DNA of 64,000 nucleotides, taken from contig CM075653.1 of the NCBI GenBank assembly GCA_037953625.1, positions 5,270,001 to 5,334,000 on the forward strand. The letters are read 5' to 3'. This document shows positions 43,582 through 55,749 of this stretch, in pieces. Numbering within the stretch: the first letter of the stretch is position 1; each line of letters opens with the position of its first letter. This DNA comes from Crotalaria pallida (Eukaryota > Streptophyta > Magnoliopsida > Fabales > Fabaceae). The notes below the pieces were generated by a model that was given only the letters and a program-made list of their open reading frames with translations, was not told the DNA's origin and did no database searches. A program made the position numbers and the translations under genes.

Positions 43582-45719
43582 GTATGTATATACAAAACAA
43601 GAGAAAAGCGACACAAATATGCTAAATTAATAGATTCTAACATCCTCCCTCAAATAAACTCAAGTAGGTGGAGAAGAAACCAACTTGATTTTGGAAAGTA
43701 AAGCATGAAAATTACGAAGATGATGAGCTTTTATAAACAAGTTAGTTGGCTGATCAAGGGTTCTAATAAGGTTGAGCTGAAGAGTGCTAAGAACAATTTG
43801 TTGATGAGTGACATGGCAGTCAATGCATGTCAACATGTTTGGTACACTCTTGGAAGACATCATTATGAGCAATTTGAATGGCACTATGATTATCACAATA
43901 AAGTGTAGTTGGAAACTTCTGGGGAAAACCAAGATCACGTAGAAGCCATCGAAGCCAAAGTATCTCAGAGGTGGTATCAACCATAGTGTGTTATGCTACC
44001 TTAGTGCTAGAACGAGGAACAAGGTTTTGTCTCTTACTACGACAAGAAATGAGTGAGTCACCAAGAAAGATACAAAAACCAATAACATAGCGCAGTCAGT
44101 GAGATCACCGCCCTAATTAGCATCTGAGAAGGCCCGAAGAATCAATGGAGAGTCAGTTGAATAATGGAGACCATGAAAGAAAGTACTCTTGACATATCGA
44201 ATGATACGAAGAACAGCCACATAGCAAGTGCTCCGAGGTGCAGACATGATGGCTAACAAGGTGGACAACATATGTGAGATCAGGTCGCTCGAGTAATAGT
44301 GAGATAAACTAAGCTCCCAACTAATTATCGATAAAGTGTAAGGCATCAAGAGTAGTACCATATGACGAAGTAAAGCGAAAATTAGGCTCAAGAGGTGTAG
44401 AGACTGTTTTACAATATGCGAGTCCTACTCAGGAAATAAGATCAGATGCATATTTAAACTGAGATAGGAACAACCCATCATCTTAGGAGAGGATCTCAAT
44501 GCCTACAAAATAATTGAGAGGGATAGTGTCTTTCATCTCAAAATGATGATTCAAGAACTGCTTGAGCTCAAAGATACCAGCAGAATCATCAGTTGTAATA
44601 ATCATGTCATCAACATATAAAAGAAGCATAACAATACCATGAGTTGTTCGACGAAGAAAGAGTGCTTGGTCATAAGGATTGGAAGAGAATCCAAGATGAG
44701 CAACAATGTCATGAAACTTGATAAACCAAGATCGAAAGGCTTATTTTAGACCATAAAGACTCTTGCAAAGATGACATATCTTGTGTGGAGGACAAGAATA
44801 GCCAAGAGGAGTTTGCATGTAGACTTCGGCATCTAAATCACCATTTAGAAATGCATTATTGACATTCATCTTATTAATAGACCATTTCTGTGTGGAAGCA
44901 ATAGCAAAAAGAGTGCAGACAGATGTGAGACGGGTCATATAGGAGCAAAGGTTTCCTCATAACCAATGCGATATTCCTGTGTGAAACCTTCTGCTACTAA
45001 ACGCTCCTTATAACGCTCAACAGAAGCATCATAATGAGTTTTAACTTTGAAAACTTGTTTACAACCCATTAGATTATTACCATGTTGATGATCAACAAGT
45101 TCTCATGTATGTGTTAGTGCTCTCCAAAGCCTGTAATTCATCTTACAATGCATGTTGCCAATTAGGATATGTGGAAGTTTCTCTGTAGGTCTAGGGTTCA
45201 TAGTGAGAAAGCATGGTAGAAAAATAATGATAATCACGAGGGTGAGTATGGGGTTTTCTCACCCGTGGAGGAAGGTTAGGAAAAAATGGTGGATCAGGAT
45301 CTAAGACATGATCAAGAGAAAGAGGAGGAGTAGGATCTGGACAGGATCAACTGTTGGGGCAGTGGAAATGAACCTGTATTGGAGTCATAAGGAAAAAGAT
45401 CTATAGAAAGGTTAGTTAATAAAGGTATAGATGTGGATGAGATAGACTTGAAGTGGGAGAGAAATGACAACATTCTGTGCTCCCAAAAGACAACATGACA
45501 TGAAATGTGTATGTGTAGGGAGATGAGATCCTAAACACAATAACCTTTATGTTCAAAACTATAACCAAGAAAGCAACAAAGATGAGCATGAGGTTTAAGT
45601 TTAGTGTGCTCATGAGCTTGAAGAAGAACAAAACATGAACTTCTGAAGTGACGTATTTATAGCCATGAGAGACCCCATTTAATGCTGATGTGATTGTTTC
45701 CTTGTTCCCCATGGGGTTC
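43439..45719 (-). mobile_element. Ty1/copia element, 3' part, decayed
   Basis: The minus strand encodes copia reverse transcriptase (KWSINKMNVNNAFLNGDLDA, VYMQTPLGY, 44940-44741), further RT sequence to about 44460, and the RT/RNase H linker and RNase H region (about 44400-43900) with many stops. A purine tract TTGAGGGAGGA precedes a 3' LTR of 204 bp starting TGTTAGAATC (43642 down to 43439). Right of 45070 the upstream integrase/linker region is barely readable. The 5' end is lost at the solo LTR 45720. It interrupts intron 2 of PP2-B copy 3. Confidence 0.82.
43528..43590. repeat. (TA)n and (TGTA)n microsatellite
   Basis: About 20 TA units followed by TGTA units inside the copia 3' LTR. Confidence 0.9.
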
Positions 45720-48576
45720 TGTAACACCCTCACTTTATTTAGTTAAATTTGAGTTTTTATAAAAAGTGGTGCTTGAAAATTTCCTTTTAAAACTTGATTT
45801 CTTCTTAAAAAAAAAGTTTTTCGAAAATCCGGCAGAGTTTCCTCTGTTTTCGGACTTCCCAAAAATTTCTTCTTTAAACCTGTCAGACCATAATTATTTA
45901 AAAACATAAGTAACAACAGTTTATTAGCCAGGTCAGACCCTAACTCCCAAATAGTACAAATCTTAGGGCATATAACTATTACATATTTTACTTTACAAAT
46001 TAACTGTCCACTCATAATAATAATTTACATTCCACGTAGTGGAATGAAATCCTGCTCGGCCATGTCCCATGTAAGCTCCACATCAGTACCTGCAAAATAT
46101 AGCAAGAAGGGTAGCATTACTCATAACTTAAAAAGTTAAATTCTATAAGAGACATAGTAATAAACTAAGCCTACACTATTATTAACATACGTTATTCATA
46201 ATATCCATCTAATTAATTCCTTCTAGTTCTTCACTTATTCTCACATTCTTTTAATTCTTAATTATCTTCTCATTTCCCACAATTCATTCCACTTTTAATC
46301 CGCTATTCATTTATATCACATATCTCTTTTCATTCCTTCATTTCCATTCTTTTTCCTTTTAATGCCGACACGCCTCGACGGGCCCGCATCGGTCTTCCAT
46401 CTTTTATTATCGACACGCCTCGACAGGCTCGCGCCGCAGTGTTCTTTTAATACTGACACGCCTCGACAGACTCGCATCGGGCTTCTTTTATCTTTTATTT
46501 TCGACATGCCTCGACAGGCTCGCGCCGATTTATTCTGTTAATGCCGACACGCCTCGACAGGCTCGCATCGGTCTTCTTTTACCTTTCTTTCTTTTTCTTT
46601 TTCTTTTTCTTCTTCTCTTCCTTTTTCTTTTTCTTAATCATATATCTTTTCTCTTCTTTTGGTTTCCAGCATTATTCTCTTTTCTCTCATTTCTTTCCTT
46701 AGTGACTTATTTTCATTTTATTTATTTTCCTATATTTAAGTATTTCTCTTTCTTTCCTTTTTCTTCTTCTATTTATTAATTACCCTAATTTATATCTAAC
46801 TCTACTTAGCTTTAGTATTGTCGTTATATTTTAAACTCCCGTTTCTAATTCTTAGTTTATTTCTATGATTCCTCTATCTCACCATTATTTGCTTATTTTC
46901 CTTATATTATTACTCCATTCAATTTCACTACCTTATTAACTTAATTTATTTTCCCCTATTATATTACGTCATTCTACTTAACTGCTACTATTACATCCTC
47001 TCTCATTCTTTTATTATCTTTTCACTAAATTCTTTTACCGATTACCTACTTGTATTTGAAATTTAGTTTTTTATTTCGTTTCTATTTCATTAATACCCGA
47101 CAATCTCTTAACTAAGTCCACTCCGCACTTACTTATTGTTCTCGCATTTTAACTCCTCTTTTACCTCACTTTTAGTTTAATCATTCTACTCTCCTTGCCT
47201 ATTACAGTTATTCTTTATTCTTTTACTCTCACTTTTTCGTTGGTTTTCCTTAACTAATTCCCCTTGGTTTTATTTTATGTTTTTCTACATTTTCATTCTT
47301 TATTAACTATTTTAATATCCTAAATACACTCACTCATTCCGAACTTTATTCTACACACATACATTTTATTCCCTAGGGTGTGGTTTTCATTAACCATTTT
47401 AATACTTCCTTTACGTCTGCGGGGACTACCCTAAGGTTCATTAACATATTTCTTAATTACCCTATTCTTAGTCATCACTATAGCATCCTAGAATTTACTC
47501 TTTAAGTAAAGGTAACACAACCCATCTTACCTCGGTTGACGAAAGTAAAGAGATAACCTCAACTCTGGGGAGGAAGCGGCGATCCGTGAAGCTTTAGTGA
47601 CCCGGGGTGATGAACGGGTCGACGGCGATCGACGCCGGTGGCGAGAACGATCACGAGCTGGACCAAGGCAAGAGCTTCGAAGCACGGAGCTCCCGACACA
47701 AGCCCGACACGGTCACAGTGGCGGTAACGGCGTCGGCGAGTCCCGAGAAGAGAGATTGAAAGATGGTTCGGAGGGAGAGAGAACACACGGTGGGGAAGGC
47801 CAAGAGAGAGGGAGCACACGGCGGCGAGGCAAGGAGTGGTGGTGGCGACGGCTTGTGGCAGCGGCGAGGAGGTGGAGAGAGAGAGCCGATTGTGAGGGAA
47901 GGAGAGAGAGAGAAAGGAATCAAGAGGAAGGAGAGAGAGAGACGGATCGTGGGAAAGGGTGGAAGGCCACGGTGGCGGCAGCCTTGGGTGGTGGTAGCTC
48001 GCGGTGGTTGAAGGTGGGGCGGTGAAGGAAGGAGGGAGAGAGAAGATCGGAATTGATGGAGGGGGAGGGAATGGGGGTTTCGACTCTCCCCAACACGACT
48101 TAAAAACAGATCCGCGCCTGAGCGCGGCCTTCCGCGCCTGAGCGTGAGCGTCACTTTGGTTCATGTCTGATGCAAGTCGCCGCCTAGGCGCAAGGATGGC
48201 GCGCTTGAGCCCGAGACGGTTGTCTTTGGGTTGACCGAGTTATAACTTCTTCGTTAACCGTCGGGTCTTGCCCAAATTTGGAGACAAGCTTCCTAAGACC
48301 CTTATCTCCATATCCAACGGTGGAATTCGTGTTTAGAGATGTAAATCTTTTATTTTGAATTTCCTAATTTAGGGTGTTTATAACACCGAAAACATCGACT
48401 TTTACCACTCGTTTGGTCTTCTTTAAATTTCTTTTCCGATGCCAATGCTCCTTGATTCCTTTATGACACTCAGAGAATTCCTAATCCATCATTTTAAATC
48501 CCTCTCAGGATAATCCTCACTTCCAAATCTTATTATTATTCTAATTATTATTAGAATTAAAATTCGGGATGTTACA
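45720..48576 (-). mobile_element. Tekay-like LTR (solo), second copy
   Basis: The ends are TGTAACACCC and GGGATGTTACA, and the sequence is homologous to the solo LTR 9340-11513 (shared blocks at 45830-45910 and 48235-48320). No matching 5-bp duplication is visible (GGTTC against AGTGC), so it may be a recombinant or an edge of a larger rearrangement. The GC-rich part at 47560-48160 opens frames on both strands, but they look like purine-rich leader DNA, not genes. Confidence 0.72.
46360..46575. repeat. Tandem array within the second Tekay-like LTR
   Basis: Five units of about 45 bp share CGACACGCCTCGACAGGCTC followed by GC-rich bases, alternating between GCATCGG and GCGCCG variants. It sits at the position where the other LTR has its own unrelated array. 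Confidence 0.85.
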
Positions 48577-48806
48577 AGTGCCGTCATCATTTATTGTCAT
48601 TCTGACATTCTCTTCCTTCCTCGTTTCCTGTGTTGGTACTCTTTCGACACTGGCCTCACTCTAAATCTTCGTTTCCTGTTGACACACGTTCATGTCCTTC
48701 GAAATCACCTTTAAGCAACTTTGCCTAAGTTCATCTCTTTCGACATTACTTATGTTTTCGACACCAATTTGTTTTGTCGATTTCAACACCCGGTCAACAG
48801 GAAAAA
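48577..48806. other. Short unassigned segment
   Basis: C/T-rich sequence with TTCGACA words between the solo LTR and the right duplication copy. No gene is seen. Confidence 0.5.
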
Positions 48807-50590
48807 AAACATATTTAATCCTTATAAAATTGTTTGACTAATTTTTTTAACTTCTCATAACTACTGTTCACCCAAATTAAGTTATTATTCTCTAAATAAA
48901 TCAATTTTATAAAATATCAAATTGCAATTAAATAATATATTTCAAAATATAAAGTATTAAAATATATTTTTCAATACCAACACCAACATATAAGTCACCG
49001 TATCCAAACCAAAGATTCATTAAAATGGACAACAATAATTCTGTTGACAAGGATTTAATCAAGCTAAAACTCAAACCACTTGTAATGTGTGAGCAAGCAA
49101 AACGTACACACCACGTTCAGTATTCAAAATTTTATTTAATTAATTTATTCTTTCAAGGGTAAAGTTTATGAGAAATTATAACTTGATCTTGGACACCACG
49201 TTGTTTATGGTTCAGCCCAATCAAAATTTGACACATAATAAAATCAATTGTTCTTTTATTTTTTAATTTTTAATTAAATTTTGCTACTTCTCAAATTTTG
49301 ATTGACCTAAATCACGAATTGTTGATGAATCATAACTTAGCAATAATTTCTCAAAGTTTAGGCCTTATTTCAATTCCTAGCAAGATAATGCCACTTTTCC
49401 AATTTCCATTCTTGACCTCATGAACACCCATCTCCAACTCTTTCTCCTCCCCTCCTTTGTTAAAGAAGTCTCCTAATTCGACCTCCCACCACCCATCTTT
49501 TCTTTCCTTCGGATACTCTACACCAATTTTACAAGAATCATCATTGGCAAATGATGGTGGTGATGATATTTGTGTTGGTGCTAATTTGTGTGTTGATGAG
49601 GACACGGGTGATGATGGTTGTGCTTCAACCTCAGGATGGATGATCCTTCTCGGGAGTGAAGGATAACGACGAGGAATAAATATGTTAAGTCCCAAAGCCT
49701 TTATTTGAGCGCGACTAAGACGAACAATTCCGGATCCGTTATCTGAGATTTCTTCTATCGATGTACGCAAATAGATACTTCGCCTTTGAGTATCATCTTC
49801 TCCAACAATCCCAACAAATGCCTCAACCGGTTGGTAATCAAACCCATAGGATCCGATATTAGATGGTTTAAACACTAGGTATGCCCCATACAATGTTTTT
49901 GGGGACAATATGCTAGTTTTGATCATCCCCTTGATCTCAAACCAACACACCCTAATAAGTTCTGCCACCTCTGGAAACCTGAAATTGGATCACTCAATCT
50001 TAGATTCTCGTAATTACAATAGTACATTTTGTTATTAACACACGTAAACAAAGAACAATAATTTGTTGCTACTAATCTTTAAGAATCGTGAGGGGAGAAA
50101 AGTTTGGAAATTTATTTTCATCATCCATCTGTATTTAATTATGTGCCAATTGAGGGCTCTACTGTTTTATAAGCCAAATTAGTTAGCAGTCGTCCTCACT
50201 AGCTAAAGAATCAACTAAAGGAAAACTAACATATTTACAATGCTTCACTTTTCCATATATAATAATTAATAACCTTTTATATTACTTGGCCAAATACAGA
50301 GTATAGTATATAATTTTTCTGCACAAAGGTACAATTAGAAGAGGTTCGAAATATTTGGAAAATGAAAAAATATAAAGATTATGAATCCTTGTTTTAAATT
50401 GCTACTAACTCAAGCCATAGTTGAATTTACGACACATATCAAAACCGAGGTGTCAAGGCACCTGATGTTATTCATAATATAGGTTTTGCCTGGTGCTATT
50501 TATAAGAATATAACCTAAACTATTCCCAAAGAAACACTCAGAAATAAAGAAAATTATTTTTTTAAACAATGTGATTATGTGAGTAGGTAT
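48807..50590. repeat. PP2-B locus tandem duplication, right copy
   Basis: It matches 41345-43437. It includes the 3' flank, exon 3 and intron 2 of the intact F-box gene. Confidence 0.88.
49169..49352. mobile_element. Foldback MITE forming the F-box gene's stop codon
   Basis: Inverted ends GAGAAATTAT flank a body whose halves are inverted copies (AATCAAAATTTG on both arms). An 8-bp target duplication AAAGTTTA lies at 49161-49168 and 49353-49360; the left duplication copy is empty here (near 41875). The size fits small hAT-type MITEs. Confidence 0.82.
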
Positions 50591-51841
50591 CTAAAAGACT
50601 ACATAATCCAATATAGAATAGATCAACGACATGTAAATATGACACTATATTTGTACTCTCTCCTCTCTTTGATATAAATTTTTTTCATGAAAATGTTTTT
50701 ATTCTAATTATAAGCCGCTTTATATTTTCTATGTATTATTTATTTTTTTCTTTTTTGCCATTTTAAATGTTTTAATTATTTATGTTTTTTATTATTTGTT
50801 AATGAATGTGTACATTCCAAAAAAAGTTGAGAAAGTTAAATTGTAATGTTATAATATATTTTCATAAAATTCAAAAAAGTAATTACTTTCTTTAATACGT
50901 GTAATTCGGTTAATAAAGATAGAAGGAAGTACTATAACTTAACTTTTAATTCTAATTGTACAATTCATAACGATGGTTATAAAGTAAATTACCTAGTGTT
51001 CGGAAGAGAAATCCATTCCCAATAGCAGGGAGTATCTCCCCAAACAATAAAGAGAGATCTGGCCGATAGCATGTAGCATTTCTTCCCATGCATCTTCTCT
51101 AGTACAAAGCTCTGCAACGTAACAATAAAACATACACCATTTGCATTTGTTAACACCTCATCAAATATTGGTAATAACCAACTTAAATTTAATTATTTTA
51201 TGCTAACTAGCAAAATAAACAAAAATATTAGTGCTATTATATTAATTCACCAATGGGAGCTTCTACTATGCTCCGGGTTTTTTTTTTAATCTAATAAATT
51301 AAAAAACATGTTTTGAGTTTTCTGTATTAATCATATGCACATGTTTTTATTATTATTTGGATTTGATTTTTTTTATTATATACTTTTTGACACATATAAA
51401 AAAATTATATTGAATAAATTTGAATTAAAAGTTAACATATTTTAATAAATTTGTATTAAAAAATATTCTAAATAAATTTTCATTAGATTTTTTTTTTCCA
51501 AAAATAAAAAGAAATATAAAGCTGCGTGGTGCATTGGAAGCCCGGAGCAGCATAGAATTTTCCTTCACCAATATATAAGAAAATAAAGTTACCTTTTGAC
51601 CATTGTCTATGAGGATTGGATTTTGAGAAAGATAGAGATAAAGATCCTTCTTGGAATTGAAGCTTAGAGACGAAGGAATCATGGTAATGTATTCAGAGGG
51701 AATAAACTTGTCCCAAACGATGTCGGAATGAGCAGCTGATGTGAGAGTAGATGAAACCAAAGACATAGCACAAGCATCACGGGGAGTGGTGAATGAGATT
51801 ATGCTTGCTATGCAATCCTCTGGTAGATTCTCTAACTCCAT
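49351..51841 (-). CDS. F-box protein PP2-B10-like, intact three-exon gene
   Basis: Exons 51841-51593 (249 nt), 51111-50993 (119 nt) and 49978-49351 (628 nt) join in phase with GT-AG introns to 331 residues. The F-box is at residues 3-50 (MELENLPEDCIASIISFTT, DIVWDKFIPSEY). The PP2 lectin-like domain runs from about residue 84 (KKCYMLSARSLFIVWGD) through SPKTLYGAYLVFKPSNIGSY and ends GWWEVELGDFF...GIEIRPKL. A Ser/Pro-rich insert lies before the last block. Family members are SCF substrate receptors and some bind glycans. The ATG at 51841 is chosen over an in-frame one at 51859 because MELENLP matches the family start. Three decayed relatives lie to the left (7359, 34230, 41890). The stop is created by a MITE, trimming about two residues. 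Confidence 0.92.
50655..50930. mobile_element. Stowaway-like MITE in intron 2 of the F-box gene
   Basis: TACTCTCTCCTCTCTTTG on the left and GATAGAAGGAAGTAC on the right are degraded inverted ends flanked by TA-like bases. This part of intron 2 has no counterpart in the left duplication copy. Confidence 0.55.
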
Positions 51842-52433
51842 AACCTTAGCTAAGTACAACGGATCTATCGGAGTGCTTAATGAAGTACCTTAGCTTGTGC
51901 AACGAATCCTCTGTTTCTTATGTTTGAGTTTGATTGTGTCGTCGGTTGGTTCCTCTGTTTTATAATGGAAAGAGTGCGTGATGCACCGCTTCATGAAAAC
52001 TTATTAGATAAGGAAGCTTAGCGGTTAAGGATGAATGCATGCGTTGTAATGTTTATTTATTTTTTGCGGCACAAAGTTACGGGAAATTAAAATTATTAAT
52101 TATCCGGCTCTGATTATAAGTAAAAATAACTCATTTTAATTTTATGTTTGTTAAGGAGATTGGTTGATTGTATTTTAGGAAAATTGCATTGAGAGTGAAA
52201 CAAAAATTAAATAATATAACAATTTTCTACGGGAATATTTTAGGAAAGTAGCATTGGAAATGAAATACTTCATTCATCTGATCCTTATTATAAACCCCTT
52301 TGACTAATTTTCAAATCCTTTAAGTATACTTTTTTCAAAAATATCCCTATTATTATCACTGAGAATCTAAAAAGTGTTGAGTAAATTATCTAGAATAAAT
52401 TAACCTTTTATCTAGAATAAAAAGTGTTGGCAT
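51842..52433. other. Upstream region of the F-box gene
   Basis: Intergenic, AT-rich. No distinct promoter element can be supported. A partly readable MITE-like stretch lies near 52255-52400. Confidence 0.45.
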
Positions 52434-52732
52434 ACTCTTCAATTCCCTTTTTTTTCTTTTTTTATTTAACTAAAAATATAAATATATTAAGTTTTTTAGT
52501 TTTTAAAATTAAAAAAAAAATGATCTTCGTTCACGGGGCACTAGATGCTTAACCTCCTGCGTCTGATCAGGATTCCGATGTTACATGTCAGCAAAATTGG
52601 TCAGAATTGATAGTAGGAGTATATGATAAACCCAGAAGTAACTTCGGGGAGTCAGACATTGAACAAAAAAAGAATAAGGGTATCTGACAAAAGTACCCCA
52701 AACTTCAGGAACTTGTGACATAATTAAACCTA
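52434..52732. mobile_element. Half of a long-TIR foldback element
   Basis: It matches the right half of 56519-57030 (AACCTCCTGCGTCTGA, GTAGGAGTATATGA, ACATAATTAA). The left half is absent. Confidence 0.75.
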
Positions 52733-53202
52733 TAAATAATTATTCACCTACTTTTATTTTATTTTATTTATTTTACATGATAAATTATGATTGACCTGAA
52801 CCACACGTAATGCGATGATCCATTATTATTTATCATATCAACTTGAAACACCGAATTTTGGATTTATTTATAAAATATAATAATGAATTTTTTTATCAAA
52901 GATCCTTAGAATATTCTTTAAAGAAACAATCAAAATGGAGTATTTTTTTATTGAAAGTATGCATGTGATATTTATCAATTTATATAATATTGATTAATGA
53001 CAGATTACTTGTTTTGATTTCTTAAAAAAAAATATCTTAAGAATATTAGTTGATTTTTTCTTTTCTATTTGAACATTATTAATACTTGTAGTTGTAATCA
53101 GGTAAGTTATCTATGTGGTAGTTGATTGGATGCATAAAACACTCAAGGTTTTAGATATGAGGTTCGATTTTTAATAAGGCAGTAATTTTTAGAGAGGTGT
53201 TA

Positions 53203-53455
53203 TACTACATCCGTTCCTAAATATAAAATCCTTTTGATACTTTTATTTTGTCTCTATTTATAAAGTCTCATATCAGTTTTCAATAATCATTAATTACTTT
53301 TTTTCCACAAACACTCATATTTATTTAACATTTTTTTTTAAATTACATATCAAAAGTTCACATTTTCAATACAATTAACTAAATTATTTCACTTTCTTAA
53401 TGGACGTGAAATTCCCCCAAAGAGGCTTTATATTTAGGGACGGAGAGAGTATCAT
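53203..53455. mobile_element. Stowaway-like MITE
   Basis: The left end TACTACATCCGTTCCTAAAT and right end ATTTAGGGACGGAGAGAGTA are inverted copies. Confidence 0.8.
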
Positions 53456-53569
53456 TTAAAACTATATCACGTAAATTAATTTATTCACACAAAGTAAATC
53501 TAAGATATCATTTAAGGTAAAAACAAAACACTTGCATCTAAAACCTAAAAAAATTATTTTGAAATTGAA

Positions 53570-53850
53570 TTATTCTCTCCATTTCAATATGTCGTTTTAG
53601 CATTTTTCAACTTGTTCCAAATTATATGTCGCTTTAAGAATTCGATGATGCGTTAATTAATTTTTTCTAACTTTAATCTTGCTTTTTAAAATATGTGAAA
53701 TGTATGTGTGATAATTATTGTAGTGTGAGGATAATACAATAAAGTTGTCTCATTTTTATCTTGAAAATTGAAATATTAAATAACCTTTTGATTTAATTCG
53801 TATGAAAATTCTAAAGTCACATATAAATTGAAACTAAGGGAGTAATAAAT
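53570..53850. mobile_element. Stowaway-like MITE
   Basis: The left end ATTCTCTCCATTTCAAT and right end ATTGAAACTAAGGGAGTAAT are inverted copies. Confidence 0.7.
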
Positions 53851-54083
53851 TAATAAAAAAAAATAATAGATTGTACTACAATATAAATGTTTTTTCGCTG
53901 ACCAACACATATCCTCCATTCGTGTGATAACAACGGGTTGACTTAGGGAAAAATCAGAATGTACTACGTACCAACTACCAAGGGTGGGGAGGATAATACA
54001 ATGTTGGTGTAGTTGGTGTAAAAGAAAATGGGTCTCGTTGAAATTATTACAATTGAAAATAAATTTATAACTGTACATTTTTT

Positions 54084-54267
54084 TTTGGTATACACCAAGG
54101 GTATCCCCAGCCGACAGCCGAAGACTAATCCCCTCCGAGGCGTAGAGATAACCGAAGTGGGTTTTGCCTCTACCAACAAAGCCTTTTTCATGCCCACGGC
54201 AGGGATCGAACCCGTGACATCATGCTTAAGAAACTCAGCTATCTACCAACTGTGCTGGGCTTTGTAG
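54084..54267 (-). mobile_element. tRNA-derived SINE, family 2
   Basis: The minus strand starts GCCCAGCACAGTTGGTAGAT (A box) and has GGGTTCGATCCC (B box) and an A-run end. Flanks AACTGTACATTTTTT at 54069 and again at 54269 are a target duplication. The frames over it are by-products. Confidence 0.9.
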
Positions 54268-54394
54268 GTTAACTGTACATTTTTTTATTTATTGAAAATA
54301 TAAAAAATACATTTTTTTTATAACTTGTTACTAGTATTATATTTAGCTTTTTATCAAATGCTTAAAAATACTTATTTGCACATTGCTTAAACTA

Positions 54395-54540
54395 ATGGAG
54401 ATTAGCACAGATGGTAAATAATTTATTTCTACTAAAGCAAATGGTTAGGGGTTCGATCCCGACTCTTGTGAATGTAAGAGGTCTCACAAAGACTAAATTA
54501 GTCACTTAGTTATGCGGACGAATATCTTGGAAAAAAAAAT
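54395..54540 (+). mobile_element. tRNA-derived SINE, family 3
   Basis: TTAGCACAGATGGTAAATAA (A-box region), GGGGTTCGATCCC (B box), then a tail ending GGAAAAAAAAAT. No clear target duplication was established. Confidence 0.8.
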
Positions 54541-55388
54541 ATTGCAAAGAAAATTTGTTGCATGAACTCTTAAAAATTAAAGTGAACTCTTAAAAGTTAA
54601 AGTGAGATACCTAGTGATAAGATAATTTTAATTATTTCATAGAAATAACCCCATAATTTTATGCTTAGATATCTTAAAATTTACCAATTGTGATAGATTT
54701 TGTTAGAATATCCTAATCCATTGTATCTGACCCAAAATTTTAGCAGCTATTAGTTTTCTATTTTTTAAAATATTTTTTGGTATTTAAAAAATTGAGTAGA
54801 GATCTGTTGGTTTTCGTTATTATTAAATTTTAGCAAAAACTATTAAAGCTATACTTTATTTTGACATCAAAAAAGAAAGGTATACTTTAGTTTGTATTAA
54901 GGAAGGCTATTCTTACTGTGTAAGAAATTAAAACTTATCGAATAAATAAAAGAGGAAAGGGATCTTTATTGCATAAAAGTATCTATATGAGGTTATCCGC
55001 GTCAAACAACCCTTTTTAAGCATTTTTTTGTGGCCCTATCTTGCATTTTTTTTTTTTTATATTTTCCCGAAAGTTTGCTTATTCTTATTCGAGTTAACGT
55101 TTTCCGCATCTTGTGTAGCAGGAATTGTGCAGAGTTTAGAACCAGAAATAAAAAATAAAAAATTGCTGTCCCACCACAAAAAGAATATTATTTTATTGGC
55201 CTATTTTATTTTATGCACCATACATTCTTATTGTTAAACAAACGTTAACCATAAGAAGTTTTGTTAATTTTATACCTTTTCAATTTTTTTATTTTTTTTA
55301 GTATTTTAGGATAGAAGTTTTGTTGATTTTCAAGCCAGCAGTAGGGTTCAAACTTCCACAATGAATGAATGAATTTGTAGAAATTTTT
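54541..55388. other. AT-rich intergenic DNA
   Basis: No gene or clear element is seen. Confidence 0.55.
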
Positions 55389-55495
55389 GTCCGCGTAAGA
55401 CAGCCCAGTTGGTGGCTGCAGGGACACTTACGATTTTCCCATCCCCCAGATCATGGGTTCTAGTCCCAAACCTCTCATGTAAACAAAAAAAATGA
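55389..55495 (+). mobile_element. tRNA-derived SINE, family 1
   Basis: GTCCGCGTAAGACAGCCCAG, GTTGGTGGCTGCAGGGACAC, GGGTTCTAGTCCC and an A-rich end. Same family as 37887-37993. Confidence 0.87.
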
Positions 55496-55749
55496 TATTT
55501 GAACTGTCGCAATTTTTTGCTTCAAAAATCTACAATGGTTCCGCTTCCGTTATGAACTGTCCCAAAAGACCTCCGAAAACCGTCACAAAATGCCTTCTTT
55601 TTTGTAATGATATTAGTTAGTTTAAGTAATTAAGTAATTATTATTTTTTAGAATGTTTTTAGGTTATAAGATTATGTATTTGTAAGTCAGATCTTAGTAG
55701 TAAATTAGGGTTTATTTTTTTTACAAGCATTACATCCTTTTTATTAAAA

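Noticed and set aside
47559..48164. Long frames on both strands in a GC/GA-rich stretch
   Set aside because: They lie inside a Tekay-type LTR, are low-complexity (SPPSL or REREREG repeats), and have no domain look.
54190..54266. A tRNA gene on the minus strand
   Set aside because: A and B boxes are present but no cloverleaf with matching stems forms, and the copy has a tail, an A run and a target duplication; it is a SINE.
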